NCBI RefSeq assembly: GCF_009911795.1
Contig: NZ_CP047898.1
Coordinates: forward strand, 1,612,001 to 1,676,000
Length of the DNA stretch: 64,000 nt
DNA from: Pseudarthrobacter psychrotolerans
GTDB taxonomy: Bacteria; Actinomycetota; Actinomycetes; Actinomycetales; Micrococcaceae
Direction of reading: 5' to 3'
Below the pieces are notes generated by a model, which made no database searches, was not told where the DNA came from, and saw only the letters and a list, made by a program, of their open reading frames with translations. Position numbers and translations under genes: made by a program. Shown here piece after piece: positions 1-8,400 of this stretch. Positions within the stretch are counted from its first letter, which is position 1. Every line of letters begins with the position of its first letter.

Positions 1-2883
1 GAGGGCGTCACGCTTTCGTGTCAGTCCACTCGCGTCGGGACCCTGCTCAATAAAGGCTTCGGGCCTGCACACGGACACGGCCTGCTCCTTCTTTTGGACG
101 GGACGGAGTCCGTGGCCAAAATCACCGCTACCGCATTGCAACACGGGTGGCAGGTCATTCATGCCGTCGTCGGCACGACCGTGCCGACGACAGCCGACGT
201 CGAACTCGGTGAACGCTCGTCCGTGTTCACCGCTGCTGACGAAAGCATCCGATTCGCCTCTGATCTGGCACCCGTTGAAGTCTTCAACAGGTTTTGCCAC
301 AGCCTGGCGCGGGACGAGAACCGGTCCGGCGGCGCAGGACGGAACATCCCCTCGGCCTGCCGGCTCTCAGAGCTGCTCCCCCACTCCACGCCCGACACAT
401 CCAGGCGATGGTCGGCAAACAGCAGCCGGCCCGGGCTAGCCGTTCCCGTCGGGCGCGGTCTTGAGGGTGTCCGGACACTCGATCTCCAAAACGACGGACC
501 GCACCTGCTGGTCGCCGGCACCACCGGATCAGGCAAATCCGAACTCCTGCGCAGCATCACTGTTGCCCTCGCCCTCAGCTATGCGCCGGACCGCATCAAC
601 TTCCTGTTTGTGGATTTCAAGGGCGGCTCCGGACTAGGACCCCTGACCGGACTTCCGCACTGTGTGGGAATGCTCACCGACCTGAGCAGCCACGAGCTCG
701 AACGCGCCCTGCAGTCCCTCCGTGCAGAGATCAGGTTCCGCGAAGAGGCCCTTGCGGCAGTTCAGGCGCCGGATCTGACGTCGTTCCGGGCGACGTCGGC
801 GGGCCGGGCCTCGCCGCTTCCCCACCTCGTGATTGTCATCGACGAATTCCGGATGCTGGTGGAGGAGGCACCCGAATCGCTCCGGGAACTCATGAGGATC
901 GCCGCCATCGGCCGTTCCCTGGGGATCCACCTGATCATGGCCACACAACGGCCCCAGGGTGCGCTGACGGCTGACATCCGCGCCAACGTTACGACGAGCA
1001 TCGCGTTGCGCGTCCAGTCGGAGATGGAATCGGTGGACATCATCAATTCGAAATCCGCGGCCGGGATCAGTGTGGATACGCCGGGCCGGGCTTATCTGGC
1101 CCGCGGAACGGAGGCTCCTCTGGAGTTCCAGGCCGCTTCGCTGACAGCCGGAGCCATGCGGTCCGAACCGGCGGGAGTCTCCGTATGGTTGGCTTCCGAG
1201 TTCATTGATGCCCCCGCCGTACCGGAGGGTTCCGGATTCGCCGACAGTGATCCGACTCCCGCTGAGGCAACCGCCCCGTTGATAGCGTCCATGTCCGGGT
1301 TGTGGGAGGCCATGAACGGTCCAGTCATCCGGAAGCCGATTGCTGCACCACTCGCCTGCTTCCTCCCCGAACCTGCGAGATCGGTGACCTCGGATGCAGC
1401 GTCAAGCGACACTGACCACGACCGCGACGGTGCCACTAAGAGCACCAAGGCCGACGGCGGCGGTGCCAGTTGGTCCGTAACGCTGGGCCTGATGGACCTT
1501 CCTGTCGAACAGCGAACGGCCCCTTTGGTCTGGGAACCTGCCGCCCACGGACACCTGGCGTTTGTCGGCGGACCGGACTCAGGAGTGTCTGAGGCCATCC
1601 GGTTGGCAGTCCTAGGCTTGGCATCCCACGTCCGGGAATCGCACTTGTATGTGCTGGACCCGGACAGTTCGTTCGCGAGGTTGGCTTCCCACTGCCGGGT
1701 GGGCGCCAGTGCAGGACTGTATGAGCTTCGCCGCGCCGTACGCATCCTGGAGCGTCTCGCACGGGAGCAGTCATACCGACTTGGACGTCCCGCCGCTAAC
1801 GACGACGTACCGCTGGTGCTGGTGATCGCAGGCTGGGGATCCTGGCTCTCGGCTTTCCGTGCCGGGCCGTTGGCGTGGGCCGAGGACATTCTCCATGACC
1901 TTGTCCGTGATGGATGCCGGGCCGGCATCATTGTGATGATCACGGGACAGCGGGAACTGGTCACATCCAGGTTCTTCGCAGCCATTCCCAATCGCGTGTA
2001 CTTCCCGACCGGATCCAGCGACGACAGCAGGCTTGCCTGGCCGAAACTGCCTCCGACAGCGCCCGTGGTTGGAAGGGGCGTGGCAGTGGGCGCGCTGTCG
2101 GGTGGAAGAACTGCAGTCTGCCAGTTCTACACAGCTCCCGGCGGTGACGCACGGGATTCTGGAGTAGGCCAACCGCAACAGCTTTCCCTGCGGCGTCGAC
2201 CATTTCGCGTCGAGCCCCTGCCGGCCGTGGTACCGGCGGCCCGGATAGTTGAAAGGGCTGCCGTCCAGATCCCGGCCGGACTGAAAGCCAGCGCCACACA
2301 GGGGCAGCGAGTCCTCCGCATCGCTGTGGGCGGCGACGAACTTGAACCGGTATCCGTCCGGGTGCCTGCGGGCGGAGTGCTGGCCGTGCTGGGCGGCCCG
2401 TCGTCGGGCAAGTCGTCTTTTCTCCGGCTCCTACCGAGGCTCAACCCTGAAGCCGGACCATGGCTCCAGCCGCAGCAGGATGCCGAACCTGGGGCTTACT
2501 GGTCCGGGATCCTGCGCCAAGCCACAGCGGGCGGTCTGGAACAGAACTCGGTGGCATTGGTTGACGATGTGGACCTGCTGCCGCAGGACGTCAACCGCGA
2601 CCTTGCCGACCTCAATTCGCTTGGAATCACGGTCGTGATGACGGCGGGGTACAGTCCGATCCTCGTGCAGCGAGTTCCGCTGGCGCTCCAGGCACGCAAC
2701 CTGGGCTACGGCATCCTGATCGCACCCCGGACCTTCTTGGACGGCGACCTCTTAGGGGTCCGCTTCGAGGCGGAACCGAACCCGCCACCCGGACGGAGCG
2801 TTCTCATCCAGAACGGCCGCGCCATGGCCATCCAGCTGGGCTGGGTACCGCCGGATCAGTCGCTGGACGGATTGGCTGCATAG
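1..2883 (+). CDS. FtsK/SpoIIIE (EccC-like) multi-ATPase protein, 5' partial
   Basis: The frame is open from the first base, so the true start lies upstream and 960 residues are visible. Three P-loop modules are seen. The first has an intact Walker A (GTTGSGKS, about residues 173-180 counted from the window edge) and Walker B (LVIVIDEF, 276-283). The second has a degenerate Walker A without the lysine (GGPDSGVS, about 523-530). The third has an intact Walker A (GGPSSGKS, about 798-805) followed by a Walker B-like LVDDVDLLP. Tandem FtsK/SpoIIIE ATPases, only some of them active, are typical of EccC/EssC ATPases of type VII secretion, which bind WXG100 substrates at the membrane. The N-terminal membrane or FHA part would lie outside the window. 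No WXG100 gene is visible here, so the secretion role is inferred. It converges on the next gene. Confidence 0.8.
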   Translation, partial: EGVTLSCQSTRVGTLLNKGFGPAHGHGLLLLLDGTESVAKITATALQHGWQVIHAVVGTTVPTTADVELGERSSVFTAADESIRFASDLAPVEVFNRFCHSLARDENRSGGAGRNIPSACRLSELLPHSTPDTSRRWSANSSRPGLAVPVGRGLEGVRTLDLQNDGPHLLVAGTTGSGKSELLRSITVALALSYAPDRINFLFVDFKGGSGLGPLTGLPHCVGMLTDLSSHELERALQSLRAEIRFREEALAAVQAPDLTSFRATSAGRASPLPHLVIVIDEFRMLVEEAPESLRELMRIAAIGRSLGIHLIMATQRPQGALTADIRANVTTSIALRVQSEMESVDIINSKSAAGISVDTPGRAYLARGTEAPLEFQAASLTAGAMRSEPAGVSVWLASEFIDAPAVPEGSGFADSDPTPAEATAPLIASMSGLWEAMNGPVIRKPIAAPLACFLPEPARSVTSDAASSDTDHDRDGATKSTKADGGGASWSVTLGLMDLPVEQRTAPLVWEPAAHGHLAFVGGPDSGVSEAIRLAVLGLASHVRESHLYVLDPDSSFARLASHCRVGASAGLYELRRAVRILERLAREQSYRLGRPAANDDVPLVLVIAGWGSWLSAFRAGPLAWAEDILHDLVRDGCRAGIIVMITGQRELVTSRFFAAIPNRVYFPTGSSDDSRLAWPKLPPTAPVVGRGVAVGALSGGRTAVCQFYTAPGGDARDSGVGQPQQLSLRRRPFRVEPLPAVVPAARIVERAAVQIPAGLKASATQGQRVLRIAVGGDELEPVSVRVPAGGVLAVLGGPSSGKSSFLRLLPRLNPEAGPWLQPQQDAEPGAYWSGILRQATAGGLEQNSVALVDDVDLLPQDVNRDLADLNSLGITVVMTAGYSPILVQRVPLALQARNLGYGILIAPRTFLDGDLLGVRFEAEPNPPPGRSVLIQNGRAMAIQLGWVPPDQSLDGLAA

Positions 2884-2898
2884 AACGCCGGGTAGCAC

Positions 2899-3336
2899 CT
2901 AGAACGCCGGAGGCGCATCGCCTGTCCGGGAGGCATAGCTGATGACGCGTTTGTCGAACAGGAGCACTATGGCCGCAAGCGCCGGCACCACCATGGCGAT
3001 CCCTGCCCAGATAACGCCGCCGGTCAAGGTCGGGACGCCGATGGTTAGGACAAACAACTGGGCGACCAGCGCCGCTGCCCGCGTCCACCGGCGACCGCGG
3101 AACAGAAAATGCCCTACCGAATAGAGCCAGGCCGAGAAAGCAAGCAACAGGCCCAGGGTAAAAACGGCACCCCAAAAAGACATGACCGGCGCACCGGTCA
3201 GGAGTTCGTACCCATACCAGGCGGCGGCAACCAACAACGCGGTGGCTTCGGCTGCAACAACGAGCGATATCGCCACAATGCCTCGGGGGCGCGTCGAAGG
3301 CGGCGGGTCTGCAGGGTTCACGGGGGGTCTTGACAC
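2899..3336 (-). CDS. Small four-helix membrane protein, function unknown
   Basis: A 145-residue protein with a proline-rich cytosolic N-terminus (about residues 1-20) and four hydrophobic segments (about 22-42, 52-75, 88-108, 110-128), so an integral membrane protein. I recognise no catalytic motif. The start is a GTG. A TAGGGT -10-like hexamer sits six bases upstream of it, so the mRNA may be leaderless. The gene converges on the EccC-like gene with a 15-base gap, and an 11-base sequence (TAGAACGCCGG) is repeated across the two stop codons. Actinobacteria carry many such orphan membrane proteins, and no function should be assigned. Confidence 0.7.
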   Translation of the reverse strand: MSRPPVNPADPPPSTRPRGIVAISLVVAAEATALLVAAAWYGYELLTGAPVMSFWGAVFTLGLLLAFSAWLYSVGHFLFRGRRWTRAAALVAQLFVLTIGVPTLTGGVIWAGIAMVVPALAAIVLLFDKRVISYASRTGDAPPAF

Positions 3337-3436
3337 ACTGGCACCCTACCGGAGATAGTCGGACAGTGGCGGGGGTCGGCAATGCCCGTGTGATGTATCG
3401 CTCAGCTATCCGGGGATTTCAAGCTCTATTACCCCT

Positions 3437-3455
3437 TGTTTACACAGCGTTAACA
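3437..3455. promoter_or_regulatory. Imperfect palindrome upstream of whiB1
   Basis: TGTTTAC-N5-GTTAACA has 7-base arms with one mismatch. It lies in the AT-richer part of the whiB1 upstream region, about 110 bases before the ATG. It is an operator candidate only. Confidence 0.3.
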
Positions 3456-3478
3456 TGACAGGCTTGACTGAGATGACC

Positions 3479-3500
3479 AAGGGGGCCCCTAAGGGCCCTT
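3479..3500 (+). terminator. GC-rich hairpin in the whiB1 leader region
   Basis: Arms AAGGGGGCCC and GGGCCCTTTT form a 10-bp stem with two G-U pairs around a CTAA loop, followed by CCTTTG. It lies about 70 bases before the whiB1 start. Depending on where whiB1 transcription begins, it is either a terminator/attenuator in the leader or a terminator of readthrough entering from upstream. Confidence 0.4.
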
Positions 3501-3516
3501 TTCCTTTGTAGCTACT

Positions 3517-3532
3517 AGTGAATTATTTCACA
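3517..3532. promoter_or_regulatory. CRP/GlxR-like binding site upstream of whiB1
   Basis: AGTGA-ATTATT-TCACA matches the actinobacterial CRP/GlxR consensus TGTGA-NNTANN-TCACA at all but the first base. It lies 36-51 bases before the whiB1 ATG. In M. tuberculosis whiB1 is known to be controlled by the cAMP receptor protein Rv3676, so the placement fits. So close to the ATG, the effect could be repression or activation, depending on the transcription start. Confidence 0.6.
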
Positions 3533-3567
3533 AACGGCTTATCCCAGAATTGGAGCAACTGATCAGC

Positions 3568-3816
3568 ATGGATTGGCGTAACCGCGCGGCGTGCCTCGAC
3601 AAGGACCCGGAACTGTTTTTCCCCGTAGGAAACACAGGGCCTGCCCTCCTCCAGATTGAGGAAGCCAAAAGCGTTTGCCGCCGCTGCCCCGTCGTTGACA
3701 CGTGCCTCCAGTGGGCGCTCGAGTCCGGCCAGGACGCGGGCGTCTGGGGCGGCATGAGCGAAGACGAACGCCGCGCCCTTAAGCGCCGCGCCGCACGCGC
3801 CCGCCGCGCCTCCTAG
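3568..3816 (+). CDS. whiB1: WhiB1-type iron-sulfur transcriptional regulator
   Basis: An 82-residue Wbl protein with the four [4Fe-4S] ligands at Cys9, Cys37, Cys40 and Cys46 (C-x2-C-x5-C), a GVWGG turn at 58-62, and a basic C-terminal tail (RRALKRRAARARR) for DNA binding. WhiB1 proteins bind the primary sigma factor region 4 and respond to nitric oxide through the cluster. I chose the ATG that begins MDWRNRAAC because WhiB1 proteins start this way; an in-frame TTG lies 18 bases upstream, and a GGAG sits 12 bases before the ATG. The neighbour on the opposite strand is a PdtaS-type kinase, the same pairing as Rv3219/Rv3220c, which supports WhiB1 over other Wbl paralogues. Confidence 0.92.
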   Translation: MDWRNRAACLDKDPELFFPVGNTGPALLQIEEAKSVCRRCPVVDTCLQWALESGQDAGVWGGMSEDERRALKRRAARARRAS

Positions 3817-3937
3817 GCTCAGTTCCCCGTCCGGGCTCAGTCACCAACAGCCTCACATACCGATGGCCGCGACCCTTCCGGGTTGCGGCCATCGGCGGTT
3901 AAGTCACCGGCAGTTAAGTGACCGGCTAGGCCCCTGG

Positions 3938-5407
3938 CTACCTGGCGGCCAGGCTGAGGCGGATCTGGACCGCGGTGCCGCCGCCGTCGCGCGGGTGCCA
4001 CGCGATGGTGCCGCCCAGCTCACTGGTGACCAGTGTGCGGACAATCTGCAGCCCCAGCCCCTCCACGTGCGGCGTATCCGGCAGTCCCACACCGTCGTCG
4101 GCAATGGTGACGGTCAGCAGTTCCTCGCCGTCTTCCTCCTCGGAACGGTCCGCGATGAGCCACACGGTCCCCGCGCGCCCCGCGAGCCCGTGCTCGACGG
4201 CGTTGGTCACCAGCTCGTTGATGACCAGTGCCAGCGGGGTGGCGAAGTCGCTGGGCAGTTCGCCAAACAATCCGGCGCGCTCGGTCTTGACCTGCTGCGA
4301 CGGCGACGCGACCTCCGCGGACAGCCTGAACTGGCGGCCGATGAGCTCGTCGAAGTCGACGCTCTGCGCCAGTCCCTGTGACAGCGTCTCGTGGACCAGC
4401 GCGATAGTGGCCACACGCCGCATCGCCTGCTCCAGGCCCTGCTTGGCCTCGTCGCTGACCATCCGGCGGGACTGCATACGCAGCAGGGCTGCAACGGTCT
4501 GCAGGTTGTTTTTCACCCGGTGGTGGATCTCGCGGATGGTTGCATCCTTGGTGACGAGTTCCATCTCCCGGCGCCGCAGCTCCGAGACGTCCCGGCACAG
4601 CACCAGCGCACCAAAGCGCTGCTGCTCATCCCGCAGCGGGATGGCCCGCAGTGACAGGCTCACACCACGGGATTCAATCTCACTGCGCCACGGCATCCGA
4701 CCGGTCACCACCAGCGGCAGCGTCTCGTCCACCAGCCGCCGGTCCTTCAGCAGGCCCGCGGTCACCTCGGCCAGGGAACGGCCTTCCAGCGACTCGCCGT
4801 CGCCCAGCCGCCGGAAGGCTGAGACCCCGTTGGGGCTTGCGTACTGCACAATGCCTTCGGCATCGAGCCTGATCAGACCGTCCCCCACACGAGGCGCGCC
4901 GCGGCGCGATCCGGTGGGCGAGGCAAAGTCGGGCCACAGTCCCAGCGTTCCCATCCGGAGGAGATCGTAGGCGCACTGCCGGTACGTCAGCTCCAGGCGG
5001 GACGGCATCCTGGAACTGGACAGGTCCATGTGAGTGGTCACTACGGCCAGGGTCCGGCCGTTGCGGACCATCGGCACGGCCTCCACCCGCAACGCCATGT
5101 CCGTGCTCCAGTTGGTCTCGCTGGACCGTTCGATTGCACGGCTGCTCCAGGCCTTGTCGACCAGCGGCTGCAGGTCCTGCCGGATGGGCTCGCCCACAAA
5201 GTCGCCGTGGAACACGGTGTGCGTGGTGGACGGCCTGACGTGCGCCAGCGCCACATAGCCGTGATCCGGGTGCGGGAACCACAACGCCAGGTCAGCGAAC
5301 GCCAGGTCAGCGACCATCTGCCAGTCGCCCACCAGGAGGTGCAGCCATTCGGCATCGCCCGGCCCGAAATCAGCGTGTTCCCTGATGGGGTCCGTAAAGA
5401 TTGCCAC
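3938..5407 (-). CDS. pdtaS: PdtaS-type cytosolic sensor histidine kinase
   Basis: A 489-residue soluble kinase without membrane segments. Residues about 5-150 form a GAF-like H_kinase_N sensor and about 175-285 a PAS domain. The HisKA_2 dimerisation motif IHHRVKNN lies at 294-301 (phospho-acceptor His295/296). A C-terminal HATPase follows, with the N-box NELVTNAVEHG and a DDGVGLP G1 box. PdtaS proteins autophosphorylate and pass phosphate to PdtaR, an ANTAR RNA-binding antiterminator; no pdtaR is in the window. The start is a GTG with a strong GGAGGTG ribosome site. It lies convergent to whiB1 as in mycobacteria, and only 28 bases beyond the stop of gdh, so it may be cotranscribed with gdh. 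Confidence 0.93.
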   Translation of the reverse strand: MAIFTDPIREHADFGPGDAEWLHLLVGDWQMVADLAFADLALWFPHPDHGYVALAHVRPSTTHTVFHGDFVGEPIRQDLQPLVDKAWSSRAIERSSETNWSTDMALRVEAVPMVRNGRTLAVVTTHMDLSSSRMPSRLELTYRQCAYDLLRMGTLGLWPDFASPTGSRRGAPRVGDGLIRLDAEGIVQYASPNGVSAFRRLGDGESLEGRSLAEVTAGLLKDRRLVDETLPLVVTGRMPWRSEIESRGVSLSLRAIPLRDEQQRFGALVLCRDVSELRRREMELVTKDATIREIHHRVKNNLQTVAALLRMQSRRMVSDEAKQGLEQAMRRVATIALVHETLSQGLAQSVDFDELIGRQFRLSAEVASPSQQVKTERAGLFGELPSDFATPLALVINELVTNAVEHGLAGRAGTVWLIADRSEEEDGEELLTVTIADDGVGLPDTPHVEGLGLQIVRTLVTSELGGTIAWHPRDGGGTAVQIRLSLAAR

Positions 5408-5435
5408 TGCACCTCCAGTTACGACGCCGGGATTC

Positions 5436-8400
5436 CTAGCGTCGGACGATTGACCTCAAGAGCCTCAATGCTACCGACAGCGACGCCATATCGTCGGCTT
5501 CGAGCGAGTTGACCTCGTCAAACATACTCTTCGCCCTGCCCAGCTGCTCGGCATTCTGGCCTTCCCAGTCCTCCAGCCTGTCCTCCGCAGAGTCCCCGGA
5601 CGCTGTTGACTCGAGTACCGCCGTCGTCATGTCCGAGACGGTGGAATAGAGGTCATCCCGGAGTGCGGCCCTGGCCAGCGCCTGCCACCTGTCCTGGCGC
5701 GGCAGGCTGCTGATCCGTTCCAGCAGCGAGTCAGCGTGGAAGCGGTTGAACACGGTGTAGTAAACCGCCGCAATCTCCTCCACCGGTTCCTTACGGGCAT
5801 GCACGATCTTGGCGATGTCCAGCAGGGCAAAGCTCTCGAAGAGCTCCGCCCAACGGAAGGCAAGCCCATCCGGAAGTTCCCACCCGTGCGCGGTCTCCAG
5901 CCAGCTGACAACGCGGTCACGGTCATCGCCACGGAGATAATCCAGCAGCCGCGCGCGCATCGGGTCCAGGAGCGGCTTGAATTCGGCCACGGTCTCCGCG
6001 ATGGGCCGGGACGTGCCGCCCTGGGCCAGCAGCCACCGTACGGCGCGGTCCAGCAGGCGGCGGATGTCCAGGTGGACGGTGCTCCAGTGTTCGGTGGGGA
6101 ACGACGCCGGCAGGCTGTTCAGCTCCCCCACCATGGTGTTCAGGTCGAAGATCTCGCGGAGCGCCACGAAGGACTTGGCCACAGCCACCTCCGTGGCCGA
6201 GGTTTCCTCCATGGTGCGGAAGGCGAACGTGATGCCGCCCATGTTGATCATGTCGTTGGCCACCACCGTGGCAATGATCTCGCGCCGCAGCGGATGGGTG
6301 TCCAGTTCGGCGTCGAACCGTTCCCGCAGCTGCTGCGGGAAGTACGCGCGCAGCGTCGCTCGGAACCAGGGATCGTCGGCGAGGTCGCTGTCACGCAGCG
6401 CCGAGGCCAGCTCGATCTTCGCGTAAGCCGCCAGCACCGAGAGCTCCGGTGACGTCAGCCCCTGGCCCTGGCTTAGGCGTTCCCGCAGGGTTTCGGTGCT
6501 GGGCAGCGCTTCCAGGTCACGCTTCAGGTCAGCCGACTTTTCCAGCCAGTCCATCAGGCGCTCATAGCTGGGGCTCCACTCGGCCACGCGCATCCGGTCG
6601 TTCAGAAGCAGGATGTTCTGGTCCACGTTGTCCTCAAGGACCAGCCGCCCCACCTCGTCCGTCATGGAGGCCAGGAAGCCTGCCCGTTCCTCCGGGGTCA
6701 GTTTGTCCGCAGCCACCATCCGGTCCACAAAGATCTTGATGTTCACTTCATGGTCGGAGCAGTCGACGCCGGCCGAGTTGTCGATCGCGTCGGTGTTCAG
6801 AATGACCCCCTGCAGGGCAGCTTCAATGCGGCCGCGCTGCGTCATGCCCAGGTTTCCGCCTTCGCCCACCACCTTGACCCGCAGGTCCTTGCCGTCCATG
6901 CGGATGGCGTCATTGGCCTTGTCACCCACGGAGGCGTTGGACTCAGTACTGGCCTTGACGTACGTTCCGATCCCGCCGTTGTACAGCAGATCGGCGGGGG
7001 CGAGCAGAATGGCACGGAGAAGCTCCGGCGGGCTCAGCTCCGTGGTCGCCTCGGGAAGGCCCAGTGCCGCGCGGACCTGCGGCGAGACCGGAATGGATTT
7101 GGCCTGGCGGGCGTACACGCCGCCGCCTTCGCTGATGAGGGATTTGTCGTAGTCATCCCATGAGGACCGCGGCAGTTCGAACAGCCTCTGCCGTTCCACG
7201 AACGACGATTCCGTTTCCGGTGCGGGGTCAAGGAAAATGTGCCGGTGGTCGAAGGCTGCCAGCAGCCGGATGTGCCGGGACAGGAGCATGCCGTTGCCGA
7301 ACACGTCGCCGGACATGTCCCCCACGCCCACCACGCTGAACGGCTGGGTCTGGGTGTCCACGTCCAGCTCGCTGAAGTGGCGTTTGACCGACTCCCAGGC
7401 ACCACGGGCCGTGATTCCCATGGCCTTGTGGTCATAGCCCACCGAGCCTCCGGAGGCGAACGCGTCACCGAGCCAGAACCCGTATTCGGCCGCCAGTCCG
7501 TTGGCGATGTCCGAGAACGTGGCCGTCCCCTTGTCCGCCGCCACCACAAGGTAGGAATCGTCGTCGTCGTGCCTTACAACGTCCGACGGCGGCACCACAG
7601 TTTCGCCGCCAACTCCCGCTACAAGGTTGTCAGTGAGGTCCAACAGACCCCGGATGAACGTCTTGTAGCTCTCAATACCCTCAGCCATCCAGGCCGCACG
7701 GTCCGCTGCGGGGTCGGGCAGCCGTTTGGCGAAGAAACCGCCCTTGGCGCCGGTGGGAACGATGACGGCGTTCTTGACGGTCTGCGCCTTCACCAGGCCA
7801 AGGATCTCCGTCCGGAAGTCCTCGCGCCGGTCAGACCAGCGCAAGCCGCCGCGGGCCACCTTGCCGAAGCGGAGGTGCACGCCCTCGACCCGCGGGGAAT
7901 AGACCCATATCTCGAACATCGGCCGCGGGAACGGCAGCCCCTCAATCCGGGCAGGATCGAGTTTGAAGCTCAGGTGCGTTTTGTACTGGTAGTAGTTGGT
8001 GCGGAGGGTGGCCTCGATCAGGTTCGCAAACGTCCGCAGCACACGGTCGGCGTCGAGCGTTGCCACCTCATCGATGGCAGCTGACAGCTCGCTGCGGACC
8101 TTCTCCTGCGCGGCTAGGCGCTCGGTCCCACTCGGGGCGGGATCGAACCGGGCCGCGAAAAGGGCCGTCAGGGCCTTCGTGACAGCGGGATTCGCGAGCA
8201 GCGTGTCCGCCATGAAGCCCACCGAGTTGGTGTTCCCCATCTGCCGCATGTACCGGGCGTAGGCCCGCAGGACGGTGATCTGGCGCCACTGCATCCCCTC
8301 ACGCAGCACCAGCCGGTCAAAACTGTCCGACTCGACGGCGCCGGATACGGCGGCACCGAACGAGTCGGCCAGCAACTGTCCGGTGGCCAGCGGATCAATG

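Noticed and set aside
2881..2910. An 11-base direct repeat TAGAACGCCGG over the stops of two converging genes
   Set aside because: It is short, forms no hairpin and has no mobile-element context; probably chance.
7239..8084. Long plus-strand frames opposite gdh and other minus-strand genes
   Set aside because: These follow third-position GC bias on the antisense strand and have no ribosome sites or domains.
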